Below are positions 17,729 to 27,627 of a stretch of DNA of 64,000 nucleotides, in pieces. Both the position numbers and the translations under genes were made by a program. Under the pieces are notes generated by a model that saw only the letters and a program-made list of their open reading frames with translations, was not told the origin of the DNA and ran no database searches. Numbering within the stretch: the stretch's first letter is position 1; each line of letters opens with the position of its first letter. Source of the stretch: Thalassoglobus polymorphus (lineage in GTDB: Bacteria; Planctomycetota; Planctomycetia; Planctomycetales; Planctomycetaceae); the NCBI RefSeq assembly GCF_007744255.1, contig NZ_CP036267.1, positions 1,843,541 through 1,907,540 of the forward strand. The letters are read 5' to 3'.

Positions 17729-19737
17729 TATTGAAACCTCTCCGCCTTGTGATCCGGGGCTGCCAGACGTTCTTCTGAAACGCCACTCTTCCTGGAGTCC
17801 GGAGAGATGATGGTCATCCCACCAATGGGAGGTTGTGCCCCGTCAGGAGTCAGAGACGGTGTCCCGCCCAGAGGTGGAACGGGAGGGAAGGAGTGATTCT
17901 CCGGAGAGGCTTCAGGCTGGGGAGAATCTTGATGTGAACGCAATTTTTCGAGATGCAGCTCAGGTTCTTCGAGGAGACCTTCCCGGCACCCTTCGCAGCA
18001 AATAAAGACAGCTTTGTCGTTCACCATGACCTTCTGAGGCACACCCATTGAGCCTAACTTGAAGTCCGTGATTGGACAAATGATTTGAGTCAATGCCACC
18101 TTTTGATCCGCTTCAGCGAGTCGCCTGATTTCAGCGATCATAATCGGATCGAAACCGGGGACCATGTCCATTGGTTCTGTCGCCCGTGTAGGGTCAATCA
18201 AAGAGGGATTCCCTGCCAGTTGCATTTGTGAGTCGAGTAGGAAATTACCTTTCGTAGCGACGACTTCTCCGTCAGCAAGTCCTTTGAGGATTGCGATCTC
18301 TCCCCTTGAAGAGGAACCGACGATGACACGGCGAATTTCAAATCGTCCGGCTTGCGTTTCGACGTAAACCACACATTGTCCCGCTGCCATTAAGACGGCA
18401 TTTCTAGGGATGGTAATGGCCTTTGATGCCTCCTGTGGTTGGTCTGTAAAGCCAAGCTCTGAAGCTGGAACGAGGTCCATGTTGCATAAGCGACACTTTC
18501 CTGGTTGGTCTGAGACAATGTGTGGATGGCGTGGGCTAACCCATTTATTCGCCAGTTCGGGATCATAGATCATTGCTCGATCGTGAGCTTGGCCAACGGG
18601 AACCTCAATCGTTGCTTTCGCATAATCTCCGATACGGAGAATTCCATTCGTGTTATCTATCACGACTCTTACGCTCACTGTCCGTGATTCCGGATCGACT
18701 TCAGGCGCGATAAAAGCGACACGCCCCATGAACGTTTTATCAGGCAGCGATTTCATGACTGCTTCAACAGCTTGACCGTAGCGAATGTCGGCTGCGTCTT
18801 CTGGGAAGAGTTCAAGCATGAGCCAGACACTTGACAGGTCTGCTAACCGAAAAGCCGGCTGCCCTCGCTTCACATATTCCCCTTCGACCGCAATTTTCTC
18901 GATCACGGTTCCGCTCATCGGAGCCAGAATGTCGAGTCGACTCTGCGCCGTTCTGCTTTGGATCAATTTCTCGATTTGTTGCTCCGCCATACCCAATTCA
19001 ATGAGCCGCTGGTGAGAGTTTTCTTGCATCCGTCGATTAGCGTCTGCAACAGAAAGGAGGCTCTTGGGCGTTTCCCGATTAGCTGACTTCGCAGCTTCGA
19101 GATATTCAATCTGAGATGAATAAAGTTCTGGTGAATACAGGGAGGCCAAGCGGTCCCCTTTTTTGACAACGGCCCCTGTGTAATCGACGTAGAGTTGTTC
19201 GAATCGACCATCCGAGTAGGCTGAGATTGTACGTAACGTCCCTTCATCATAATTCAATTCGCCGACCGCTCGAATGATGCGAGTCATTGCAACAGAACGC
19301 GCCGCGACTGTTTGTATATTGGCGACACGCCTCGATGCCGGATCAACGATGACAGATCGCTCATCTCCGCCATCTCCTCCCGTAGAAGCAGGGACCAGCT
19401 CCATTGCACAAACGGGACACCGGCCAGGTTCCTTTTGAGGAGGTGTACACATCATAGGGCAGATATAGTCCACGTCGGCAGCAGCCGGACCTGTCACCCC
19501 ACCAGTTCCTCCACTTCCAGAAGTAATCCAACCCGTCTTCTGCGCCAGGCCCAGCCCTGCAATCGTAACTGCAGCACAAGCAAGTAGCAGCAGCGGTTGC
19601 AGGAATAGCTTGAGCCACCAGCGACGCGAGTCCACTCGCTGCTTTTGTGCGTCAACGATTTGATCCTCAAGGCCAGTCGACTTTGGCGTTTCAGATGCTT
19701 GTTTTGATTTCGGGTTTGGCTGTGTCATAGGACTCAC
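17728..19737 (-). CDS. RND efflux periplasmic adaptor (CusB/CzcB-like) with heavy-metal-binding domains, copy 1
   Basis: The 669-residue membrane-fusion protein linking permease and outer-membrane channel. Order: cytoplasmic tail, membrane anchor at about 45-65 (LKLFLQPLLLLACAAVTIAG), a heavy-metal-binding domain (YICPMMC and GRCPVCAMEL, about 90-115), barrel-sandwich and alpha-hairpin region, a second metal motif (PRHPHIVSDQPGKCRLCNMD), beta-barrel, and a C-terminal CC-GC module (ICPITDFKLGSMG, then FICCEGC) followed by a Pro-rich tail. The last module is not part of classical CusB and is shared with the secreted protein at 13069. The gene is translationally coupled to the permease and transcribed away from the second pump. 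Confidence 0.9.
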   Translation of the reverse strand: MSPMTQPNPKSKQASETPKSTGLEDQIVDAQKQRVDSRRWWLKLFLQPLLLLACAAVTIAGLGLAQKTGWITSGSGGTGGVTGPAAADVDYICPMMCTPPQKEPGRCPVCAMELVPASTGGDGGDERSVIVDPASRRVANIQTVAARSVAMTRIIRAVGELNYDEGTLRTISAYSDGRFEQLYVDYTGAVVKKGDRLASLYSPELYSSQIEYLEAAKSANRETPKSLLSVADANRRMQENSHQRLIELGMAEQQIEKLIQSRTAQSRLDILAPMSGTVIEKIAVEGEYVKRGQPAFRLADLSSVWLMLELFPEDAADIRYGQAVEAVMKSLPDKTFMGRVAFIAPEVDPESRTVSVRVVIDNTNGILRIGDYAKATIEVPVGQAHDRAMIYDPELANKWVSPRHPHIVSDQPGKCRLCNMDLVPASELGFTDQPQEASKAITIPRNAVLMAAGQCVVYVETQAGRFEIRRVIVGSSSRGEIAILKGLADGEVVATKGNFLLDSQMQLAGNPSLIDPTRATEPMDMVPGFDPIMIAEIRRLAEADQKVALTQIICPITDFKLGSMGVPQKVMVNDKAVFICCEGCREGLLEEPELHLEKLRSHQDSPQPEASPENHSFPPVPPLGGTPSLTPDGAQPPIGGMTIISPDSRKSGVSEERLAAPDHKAERFQ

Positions 19738-19924
19738 CAGATGTAGAAAGACAAAGGTATTGACGGCCAGTCAAACACATGAGTTGCGCACGCATCTCAT
19801 GAGTGATTCACTTGGAGGATTGTCATCTCGCAGCACGAAGCTTGTGCTTGACGAAGTCGAACACACAATCTGAGGTAAGAATTTCAGATCGGCTTGGCGT
19901 GGAAGCAATTACGCCAAAAAAGAG

Positions 19925-20374
19925 TTATGTCTGCCAGGTACAGCAGAGAATTTGCAGAGAGACGGAAGGCACGAAACCGTGATTCGCCAATTCTCGTCGG
20001 GCGGCATCAAGCCAAATTTTCTCAGTGTCGAAACCGGCTTCGGCGATGGAAGCAGCAATCAGCAGATCCCAGTTGTAAGTGACAACATTGCTGTTGCCGG
20101 GAACTGTTGGCTCAGAGTGAGGTCCGCAGAGGCAGTGAACACGATCCTTTTCTGAAGGAGTTGTGTCTATGGGCAATTGGCAACAAGCACTGGTCTCTGC
20201 AGAGGACTCGCCTACTGAACAATGACTGCATCCTGCTTGCGATTCAACTTCAGCGCTCGCACGTCGGCAGTGACAATCCAGAAAAGTCGCGGCAGTCAAC
20301 GATTGCACGCAGAACACGATCGCAAGAAGCGATGTGATCATTTTTCGTGCTGTTGATTTGACTGGAGACATCAT
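19925..20374 (-). CDS. secreted Cys-rich hypothetical protein
   Basis: 149 residues: N-terminal signal peptide (MITSLLAIVFCVQSLTAA), then clusters of Cys and His (LDCHCRRA, GCSHC, ACCQLP, HCLCGPHSEP) and a Cys-poor C-terminal half. Proteins of this type precede copper or silver efflux operons in several planctomycetes and may bind thiophilic metals, but no named family is recognised. It sits 187 bp upstream of the adaptor gene, likely in the same transcript. The start is uncertain: ATG 20374, 20371 or a later one all leave the signal peptide in place. Confidence 0.65.
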   Translation of the reverse strand: MMSPVKSTARKMITSLLAIVFCVQSLTAATFLDCHCRRASAEVESQAGCSHCSVGESSAETSACCQLPIDTTPSEKDRVHCLCGPHSEPTVPGNSNVVTYNWDLLIAASIAEAGFDTEKIWLDAARRELANHGFVPSVSLQILCCTWQT

Positions 20375-20843
20375 TGGCTCAATAAGTATTTGCGATACCT
20401 AGGTTATCGAAGATCCTCAACTCTCTTGATCAGTAAAAGTCGACAAGAACAGATGATTTGTACGCGAAAGCTCACGCTGAGGCAAGGCAACTTTTCCAAG
20501 GGCCAGAACAGCCCCGGAAACGGAGCGACTTTGCCCTTCTAATGGACGTAAACGCCCACTGAAAGTGGTTTACAGACTCCAAAATGCACGCCGAGTTGAG
20601 CATCAACAGCATTTCGACACAAGAGTTATTGTTCATTGTATACGATGCCAGTGTCGTTGCGTAGTATTGATTTCACGGCGAAGCACTCCTCTCACATCGT
20701 TTTAATCCATTCACAGTTGTTTATGCAGTTGTTTATGATGGGACGGGTGGCTGTAGTACGTCGTGTTCATTATGCACAAAATTCCCCTTGATAATCGCAA
20801 TTCGGTCAGGGAGAGATCTTGAAATTTGCCGGAGTGATCAGAG
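20375..20843. promoter_or_regulatory. divergent promoter region between the two efflux operons
   Basis: The 469 bp between two diverging metal-resistance transcripts must hold promoters for both. I see no well matched -35/-10 pair and no clear MerR-type or CopR-box dyad. The plus-strand adaptor has a ribosome site GGAG about nine bases before ATG 20844. No regulator gene (CusRS, CueR, CopY) is present in the island. Confidence 0.4.
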
Positions 20844-23222
20844 ATGTCAGGAGAAACTCGCTCTTTTCTCAGTCGTCTACTCAAACCATCGAGCATATTC
20901 GTGCTACTTGGGGAGCTGGTGGTTGTGTTTGTGCTGGGATTCGCCTTTAGCCAGTTCTGGGGCGGATCAGATGCACCTTCGGCAGAAGCGAGTGCTGAGC
21001 ATGACCATGCTGCGGAGCGTGGGCCCCAGCTGTGGACTTGTTCGATGCACCCGCAGATCAAAGCGAATAAACCGGGAAAATGCCCCATTTGTGCAATGGA
21101 ACTGATTCCGCTTTCGACGAACACGGGACCGGTGACCGGCCTGCGTCAGCTTGTCGTGAGTACAGCTGCTCGGGCACTGATGAACATTCAGGTCACTCCT
21201 GTTCAACGCCGGTATGTCGAAGCAAACGTTCGCATGGTCGGCAAGGTCGACTACGATGAAACTCGACTCAAACGCATTACCGCGCGAGTCGCGGGGCGAT
21301 TGGATCGGCTCTTTGTTGACTACACCGGAGTGCAGGTCAATGAAGGTGACCACATGGTCTACATCTATAGCGAGCAGCTTTATACCGCTCAACAAGAACT
21401 GATTGAAACGGCTCGCGTGAGAAAGGCTCAAGCAGACGCTGCGGGAGCAGACTTTTTTGCCACAGGTGGAATCGATTTGCTCGAATCGGCGCGAGAAAAA
21501 CTTCGCTTACTCGGGCTGACCCAGGAACAGATTGCTGAGATCGAAACTCGCGAGAAACCGACCGATAACGTGATGATCTATGCTCCAATGGGCGGGATTG
21601 TGATCGAGAAATTGAAGCAGGAGGGAGACCGCGTCAATACCGGAGACCGAATCTACACGGTCGCAGACTTGAGTCAGCTTTGGGTGCAGATGGATGCGTA
21701 CGAGTCAGATCTCATCTGGCTGCGCTACGGACAAAGCGTCACGTTTACAACCGAGGCTTACCCCGGACAGGAATTTCGAGGGCGTATCGCGTTTATCGAT
21801 CCAGTTTTAAATGACAAAACACGGACAGTAAAAATCCGCGTCAACGTTGACAACACCGAAGGAAAACTCAAACCGGACATGTTCGTCAGGGCAATCGTCC
21901 AAGCCAAAGTCGCTGCAGGTGGCCGAGTGATCGACGCCGATCTCGAAGGAAAATGGATCAGTCCCATGCATCCGGAAATTGTCAAGGACGAACCAGGAGA
22001 CTGTGACATCTGCGGCATGCCTTTGGTTCGGGCTGAATCTTTGGGGTATGTCTCGTCGAAGGCAATGGAAAACACGCAACCATTGGTGATTCCCGTCTCT
22101 GCCGCGTTAGTGACGGGGACTCGCGCGATTGTTTATGTCGAAGATCCCAAGGCGAAAGAGCCGACTTTCGAGGGGCGAGAAGTCGTGTTAGGTCCCCGTG
22201 CCGGAGACCATTACCTCGTCCGGAGTGGTCTCAAAGAAGGAGAACTGGTCGTCACAAACGGGAACTTCAAAATTGACAGTGCTCTGCAAATTGTCGCGAA
22301 GCCAAGCATGATGACGCCCGAAGGAGGCGGAGGTCATCAACATGGCGACAACGCATCCTCCGGAACGCCACCGAAGTTGAAGGACTTACCGATTTCAATT
22401 CGACAGCGGTTGATAGAGATCAATACAACGTGGCAGCACATTCAGAATGCTGCTGAAGAAGAAAATTTGGACGCGGTGCAGCAACACTTTGGAAAGTTGA
22501 AGGAGGTTGTGCAAAGTGTCGATTCCTCGCTACTGGCCGAACACCCGAAGATGCTATGGAGTGAACTGAGTATGCTGATCGGAAATGATGCCACTGAAGG
22601 TCAAACGGTGAAAACGATCAAGTCGGCTCAGCAGCTTGTGGGTGAGTTGCGACGTGACATGCAGCGACTCGATGAACAGTTCGGACTGGCACATGCTGAG
22701 AGTCTGCCACAAAAACTGGTTGTCCCGGCTCCTTTCCAACAACAACTGTCGTCGCTGTGGGATGCCTATCAGAAGATGGGAGATGCGTTGGCAAGTGACA
22801 ATTTCCCTGAAGCACAGAAAGCAGTGCAGCAATTTGAACAGTCGATGAAGTCCGCCGACATGAAGCTCTTAACTGACAATAAAGCCCATAGGGCCTGGAT
22901 GAAAGAGCAGAAGAACCTGGCAGCAATTGTTGAATCCTTAAAGAAAACTGAAGAGATCCGTGCGTTCCGTGCTCAGTTTGAACCGCTCTCGGCAGTGCTG
23001 CAAGTTCTCGCCATGTCTTTTGGTTTTGGTGAGACGGAGCCGGTCTTCCTGTTACATTGTCCAATGGCCTTTAACAACAAAGGAGCCATCTGGCTGCAAG
23101 ACAATTCGCAGACTCGAAACCCCTATTTCGGTTCCACCATGCTGCAATGTGCAGACCGGACTGAATTGATTGCCGGTGAGAAACCCGATGCTGCGGAGGC
23201 GATTTCCAAAGACGAAGAATAA
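20844..23222 (+). CDS. RND efflux periplasmic adaptor (CusB-like) with metal-binding domains, copy 2
   Basis: A 792-residue adaptor with a membrane anchor (IFVLLGELVVVFVLGFAF, about 16-33). An N-terminal heavy-metal-binding domain (LWTCSMHPQIKANKPGKCPI) is followed by the CusB-type hairpin and barrel, and a second metal motif (ISPMHPEIVKDEPGDCDICG). The His-rich linker GGGHQHGDN leads to a long helical C-terminal domain of about 280 residues ending in LLHCPMAFNNKGAIW and MLQC, resembling the DUF3347 copper-binding module. It differs clearly from copy 1, so the two pumps are not a recent duplication. The permease gene follows 60 bp downstream. Confidence 0.9.
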   Translation: MSGETRSFLSRLLKPSSIFVLLGELVVVFVLGFAFSQFWGGSDAPSAEASAEHDHAAERGPQLWTCSMHPQIKANKPGKCPICAMELIPLSTNTGPVTGLRQLVVSTAARALMNIQVTPVQRRYVEANVRMVGKVDYDETRLKRITARVAGRLDRLFVDYTGVQVNEGDHMVYIYSEQLYTAQQELIETARVRKAQADAAGADFFATGGIDLLESAREKLRLLGLTQEQIAEIETREKPTDNVMIYAPMGGIVIEKLKQEGDRVNTGDRIYTVADLSQLWVQMDAYESDLIWLRYGQSVTFTTEAYPGQEFRGRIAFIDPVLNDKTRTVKIRVNVDNTEGKLKPDMFVRAIVQAKVAAGGRVIDADLEGKWISPMHPEIVKDEPGDCDICGMPLVRAESLGYVSSKAMENTQPLVIPVSAALVTGTRAIVYVEDPKAKEPTFEGREVVLGPRAGDHYLVRSGLKEGELVVTNGNFKIDSALQIVAKPSMMTPEGGGGHQHGDNASSGTPPKLKDLPISIRQRLIEINTTWQHIQNAAEEENLDAVQQHFGKLKEVVQSVDSSLLAEHPKMLWSELSMLIGNDATEGQTVKTIKSAQQLVGELRRDMQRLDEQFGLAHAESLPQKLVVPAPFQQQLSSLWDAYQKMGDALASDNFPEAQKAVQQFEQSMKSADMKLLTDNKAHRAWMKEQKNLAAIVESLKKTEEIRAFRAQFEPLSAVLQVLAMSFGFGETEPVFLLHCPMAFNNKGAIWLQDNSQTRNPYFGSTMLQCADRTELIAGEKPDAAEAISKDEE

Positions 23223-23282
23223 GAGAGAGAAACCTGTTCAATCGTTCTGCTTTCTTCGAGACACTTTTGCTGAAATCAAATC

Positions 23283-26200
23283 ATGAACACTGATCGCGAC
23301 AACAAGTCATCGACGACTGAGCTACCACCTGCGACGGGCACTCAAGGTTCCAGTTCCTTCCTTGATGGCATTATTCGCTTCTGTCTCGATAACAAACTCG
23401 TCGTTGCGCTCCTGGTGATGGGAGTTATCGGGTGGGGTGTCCTCGTGGCTCCGTTTGACTGGGAAGTTGGTGGGCTCCCACGAGATCCGGTCCCCGTCGA
23501 TGCAATTCCCGACATTGGCGAGAATCAGCAGATCGTCTTCACGGAATGGATGGGCCGCTCGCCACAGGATGTGGAAGACCAGATTGGATATCCACTGACA
23601 GTTTCTCTTCTCGGGTTGCCCGGAGTCAAAACAGTCCGCAGCTATTCGATGTTCGGCTTCTCGTCAATCTATATTATTTTTGACGAAGAAATCGACTTCT
23701 ACTGGTCACGCAGCCGCGTGCTCGAAAAACTGAACAGCTTATCCTCGGGAACCTTGCCTGAGGGAGTGCAACCGACACTCGGACCTGACGCAACCGCTCT
23801 AGGACAAATTTACTGGTACACGCTAGAAGGTCGAGACCCAGAGGGAAACCCTGTCGGAGGATGGGACCTTCATGAACTGCGAACCGTTCAGGACTGGTAT
23901 GTTCGCTACTCACTCATGTCTGCCGAAGGAGTGAGTGAAGCAGCGTCCGTCGGCGGCTTCGTCCAAGAATACCAGATCGATGTTGATCCGGATGCCATGC
24001 GTGCGTTCAGGGTCGGATTGGATGACATCTTCAACGCAGTTCGCATGTCCAACGTGGATGTCGGTGCGCGGACGATCGAAGTCAATCGAGCCGAGTATGT
24101 GATTCGTGGTTTAGGCTTTATCAAGCAAGTCAGCGACATTGAAAAGAGTGTCATCAAGTCGAACGATAATGTTCCTGTCTACATTAAGGATGTCGCTCAT
24201 GTCTCCCTGGGGCCTGCTCTACGCCGTGGGATGCTCGACAAGGGAGGTGCTGAGTCTGTTGGAGGCGTGGTCGTTGTCCGCTACGGCTACAATCCACTGG
24301 AGGCGATTAAGCACGTCAAGGATAAGATCGCTGAGATTTCTCCCGGACTGCCTACGAAGGCAGTTGTGAACTATGCAATCGTTTCACGTTCGGAGGTGAC
24401 GAACTTTGCCGCATCGCATGACTTCACAGCCTACGTCGATGCTGATCTGAACCAGGAGGCATGGTTGCAGTGGTTGCGTGCAAATGAGCGAGCAAGTTGG
24501 CCAGACTGGATCACGACTAGTCAAGTCACCCTGGTGCCGTTTTACGACCGGGCGGGCCTGATCAATGAAACACTAGGAACGTTAAATTCAGCTCTGTTCG
24601 AAGAAATTCTGGTCACGATCATCGTTGTGATTATCTCGGTGGTTCATTTACGAAGTTCGTTTTTGATCAGCGCGCTATTGCCATTAGCAGTGTTGATGTG
24701 CTTTATCGCTATGAAAACGTTTGGCGTGGACGCCAACATTGTGGCTCTCTCGGGAATCGCGATTGCCATTGGCACGATGGTCGATATGGGGGTCGTGCTA
24801 TGCGAAAATATTCTCAGTCATTTGGACGAAGCGGATCCCAAAGCCGACCGAAAAGAGGTGATCTTCAAAGCGACAAGTGAAGTGGCCGGTGCTGTTCTCA
24901 CCGCTGTTTCAACAACTGTGGTCAGCTTTCTCCCTGTTTTTACGATGACGGCGGCGGAAGGTAAATTATTCCGTCCATTGGCGTTTACGAAAACATTTGC
25001 GCTGCTCGCCTCGGTGATTGTCGCCCTCACGGTCATTCCTCCGGTCGCACATGTCCTGTTCGCTGGGCAACTCAGTTCCGAGAAGCTGAAACGATATCTG
25101 TTTGCATCTTTGATCATCGCAGGATTTGTAGCGATGATCTGGCTCCCCTGGTGGGTGGGCACAATCCTGATTGCAATATCGGTCTGGCATCTCTTGGAAA
25201 AACAAATGCCTGCTGGCACTCGTAAGTACGGACCGTGGCTCGCCAATGGACTCGCTGTGATTGTCGTGGGACTGTTATTGACGGAATCATGGTTACCACT
25301 CGGACCAGAGAAAGGGATGCTGCGAAACCTGATTTTTGTCGGCGTATTGATTGGCAGTTTGATGCTGTTCTTTCAACTGTTTCAACGGGTGATTTATGCT
25401 CCACTTTTAGGGTGGTGCTTGCGTCATAAAATATTATTTTTGTCCGTTCCCACTACCTTTTTACTCATGGGGGGAAGTGCATGGCTAGGGTTTGAACGTC
25501 TCTTTAGCGTGGTCCCTTGGGCAGTCAGTAAAGTGGGCGGTGATTCTGTCGCGGTGCATGAATCGCGAATCTGGACAGCGGGCAGCGACTTGCTACCGGG
25601 ACTTGGAAAAGAGTTCATGCCCCCCTTGGACGAAGGTTCATTTTTATATATGCCAACGACGATGCCGCACGCCTCCATTGGCGAAGTCTCGCAGGTCCTC
25701 CAGCTACAGAACAAAGCTCTCATGGCGATTCCGGAAGTGGAATCTGCCGTCGGGAAACTTGGCCGTGTCGAGAGTGCCTTGGATCCAGCCCCGGTCTCCA
25801 TGATCGAAACGATTATCAATTACAAATCGGAGTACATGACCGACAAAGATGGGCACCGCATCGACTTTGCCTACGACGAAGAGACGGAAGATTATCTTCA
25901 TGATGAGAACGGAGAGTTGATTCCTGATCCAGCAGGTCGTCCTTACCGAGTTTGGCGTGAGCACATTAAAACTCCAGATGATATCTGGCAAGAAATTGTA
26001 AAGGCTGCCGAAGTGCCGGGAACGACTTCTGCACCAAAGCTTCAGCCCATCGCAGCCAGAATTGTGATGTTGCAAAGTGGAATGCGTGCACCAATGGGGA
26101 TCAAGATCAAGGGACCCGATCTGGAAACCATTGAGAAGGTGGCGCTCGATATGGAGCGATTCCTGAAACAGGTTCCGGATGTTGAAGCTTCCGCTGTCAT

Positions 26201-27293
26201 CGCTGATCGTGTCGTCGGGAAGCCGTACATTGAAATCGCAATTGATCGAGACGCAAGCGCTCGATATGGAATCATGATTCGTAAAGTTCAGGATGTCATT
26301 GAAGTCGCAATCGGTGGGCGCCGCGTGACGACGACTGTCGAAGGGCGCGAACGTTATCCCGTCCGTATTCGCTATCAACGCGAACTTCGAGACTCACCTG
26401 AGCAACTGGGACGCATCCTCGTCGATGCTCCTGATGGGACACAAATCCCGCTTGAGCAGCTTGCGAAAATCAATTTCGTACGTGGACCTCAAGTGATTAA
26501 GAGCGAAGATACATTCCTGATTGCATATGTCCTGTTCGATATGCGTCCGGGCAACGCTGAGGTGGATGTTGTCGAACAGGCACAACATTATTTACAAGCT
26601 AAAATCGACAACGGTGAACTCTCGTTGCCCTCTGGGGTCAGCTATACGTTTTCTGGAAATTATGAAAACCAAATCCGGTCCCAAAAGACATTGGCAATTG
26701 TCTTGCCTGTGGCGCTCTTTGTGATATTCCTGATTCTGTATCTCCAGTTCAAAGACTCCCTGACAACCTCCATCGTCTTCAGTGGGATCATCGTCGCCTG
26801 GGCAGGCGGGTTCATCATGATCTGGCTCTATGGACAACCGTGGTTTCTAGACTTCAGCATCTTTGGCACCAACATGCGAACTCTGTTTCAAGTCCAACCG
26901 ATCAATCTCAGCGTGGCGATCTGGGTCGGTTTCCTAGCTCTCTTCGGTATCGCCAGCGACGACGGAGTCGTGATCTCAACGTACCTCGATCAGAGTTTTC
27001 GTAAGAAGCAAATCGACACAATAGGTCAGGCTCGAGAAGCAACGATTGAAGCAGGAGTGCGCCGTGTTCGTCCTTGCTTAATGACGACAGCGACGACCAT
27101 CCTGGCACTCATCCCGATCCTGACATCTACCGGACGAGGAGCGGACATCATGATCCCAATGGCTATCCCCAGCATCGGCGGTATGACGATTGCGATCATG
27201 ACTATGTTAGTAGTCCCCGTGTTGTACTGCTGGGTGAAAGAAATCAAGTTACGATTGGGGATCCGCGATACCCTCTTTGAGCAGCAATCCTAG
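23283..27293 (+). CDS. heavy-metal efflux RND permease (CusA/CzcA family), copy 2, enlarged
   Basis: At 1336 residues this is about 290 longer than E. coli CusA. Core marks are present: PVDAIPDIGENQQIVFTEW, EDQIGYPLTVS, the proton-relay helix GIAIAIGTMVDMGVVLCEN and RIVMLQSGMRAPMGIKIKG. Extra material includes a periplasmic insert near residue 370-410 (SHDFTAYVDADLNQEAWLQW), an extended membrane/linker region around 600-720, and a hydrophilic insert YDEETEDYLHDENGELIPDP in the second periplasmic loop. Enlarged forms are known among environmental homologues. It lies between adaptor copy 2 and the TolC-like gene, forming the complete tripartite operon. Likely substrate Cu(I)/Ag(I). Confidence 0.92.
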   Translation: MNTDRDNKSSTTELPPATGTQGSSSFLDGIIRFCLDNKLVVALLVMGVIGWGVLVAPFDWEVGGLPRDPVPVDAIPDIGENQQIVFTEWMGRSPQDVEDQIGYPLTVSLLGLPGVKTVRSYSMFGFSSIYIIFDEEIDFYWSRSRVLEKLNSLSSGTLPEGVQPTLGPDATALGQIYWYTLEGRDPEGNPVGGWDLHELRTVQDWYVRYSLMSAEGVSEAASVGGFVQEYQIDVDPDAMRAFRVGLDDIFNAVRMSNVDVGARTIEVNRAEYVIRGLGFIKQVSDIEKSVIKSNDNVPVYIKDVAHVSLGPALRRGMLDKGGAESVGGVVVVRYGYNPLEAIKHVKDKIAEISPGLPTKAVVNYAIVSRSEVTNFAASHDFTAYVDADLNQEAWLQWLRANERASWPDWITTSQVTLVPFYDRAGLINETLGTLNSALFEEILVTIIVVIISVVHLRSSFLISALLPLAVLMCFIAMKTFGVDANIVALSGIAIAIGTMVDMGVVLCENILSHLDEADPKADRKEVIFKATSEVAGAVLTAVSTTVVSFLPVFTMTAAEGKLFRPLAFTKTFALLASVIVALTVIPPVAHVLFAGQLSSEKLKRYLFASLIIAGFVAMIWLPWWVGTILIAISVWHLLEKQMPAGTRKYGPWLANGLAVIVVGLLLTESWLPLGPEKGMLRNLIFVGVLIGSLMLFFQLFQRVIYAPLLGWCLRHKILFLSVPTTFLLMGGSAWLGFERLFSVVPWAVSKVGGDSVAVHESRIWTAGSDLLPGLGKEFMPPLDEGSFLYMPTTMPHASIGEVSQVLQLQNKALMAIPEVESAVGKLGRVESALDPAPVSMIETIINYKSEYMTDKDGHRIDFAYDEETEDYLHDENGELIPDPAGRPYRVWREHIKTPDDIWQEIVKAAEVPGTTSAPKLQPIAARIVMLQSGMRAPMGIKIKGPDLETIEKVALDMERFLKQVPDVEASAVIADRVVGKPYIEIAIDRDASARYGIMIRKVQDVIEVAIGGRRVTTTVEGRERYPVRIRYQRELRDSPEQLGRILVDAPDGTQIPLEQLAKINFVRGPQVIKSEDTFLIAYVLFDMRPGNAEVDVVEQAQHYLQAKIDNGELSLPSGVSYTFSGNYENQIRSQKTLAIVLPVALFVIFLILYLQFKDSLTTSIVFSGIIVAWAGGFIMIWLYGQPWFLDFSIFGTNMRTLFQVQPINLSVAIWVGFLALFGIASDDGVVISTYLDQSFRKKQIDTIGQAREATIEAGVRRVRPCLMTTATTILALIPILTSTGRGADIMIPMAIPSIGGMTIAIMTMLVVPVLYCWVKEIKLRLGIRDTLFEQQS

Positions 27294-27627
27294 ATTGCGA
27301 CTTTCGTGCTTTATAGAGCACATCCAATATTGGATTTTACGTTCTGCCGCCCTAGTGATTATCATGTGTGGTCCCTTTGGTTGACCCGAAGGTCTCGCGA
27401 CCATGTCTTCCAGTTCGTGAGCGAATTCGCCCGTTCCTGATTTTTTGTCGAGCGATTCTGACACGTTGATTCAGCTTGTTCCGATTATGCCGACTGAGTC
27501 GTCGAAATAATCCGAGTAAGCGGCTCCATACTCTTATGTACAGGCATTCCTAGAACCGATGCAATCGGTAGCCTGCCGGACCGAGACAGCCGCGATGGCT
27601 GTGATCAACACCAAGGAGACACTTCCG
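27294..27627. other. intergenic stretch between permease and TolC-like gene
   Basis: 334 bp with no supported gene. It holds a 14-bp perfect palindrome, ATCCAATATTGGAT, at 27322-27335, 29 bp after the permease stop, followed by TTTAC. This may be a weak processing or termination structure. The distance suggests that the channel gene can be transcribed from its own promoter. Confidence 0.4.

Noticed and set aside
20375-20843. MerR- or CopR-type operator between the divergent pumps
   Set aside because: No convincing dyad or spaced -35/-10 pair could be identified by eye.
25704-26378. 224-codon minus-strand frame inside the second RND permease
   Set aside because: Fully antisense to a conserved transporter gene; no independent evidence.
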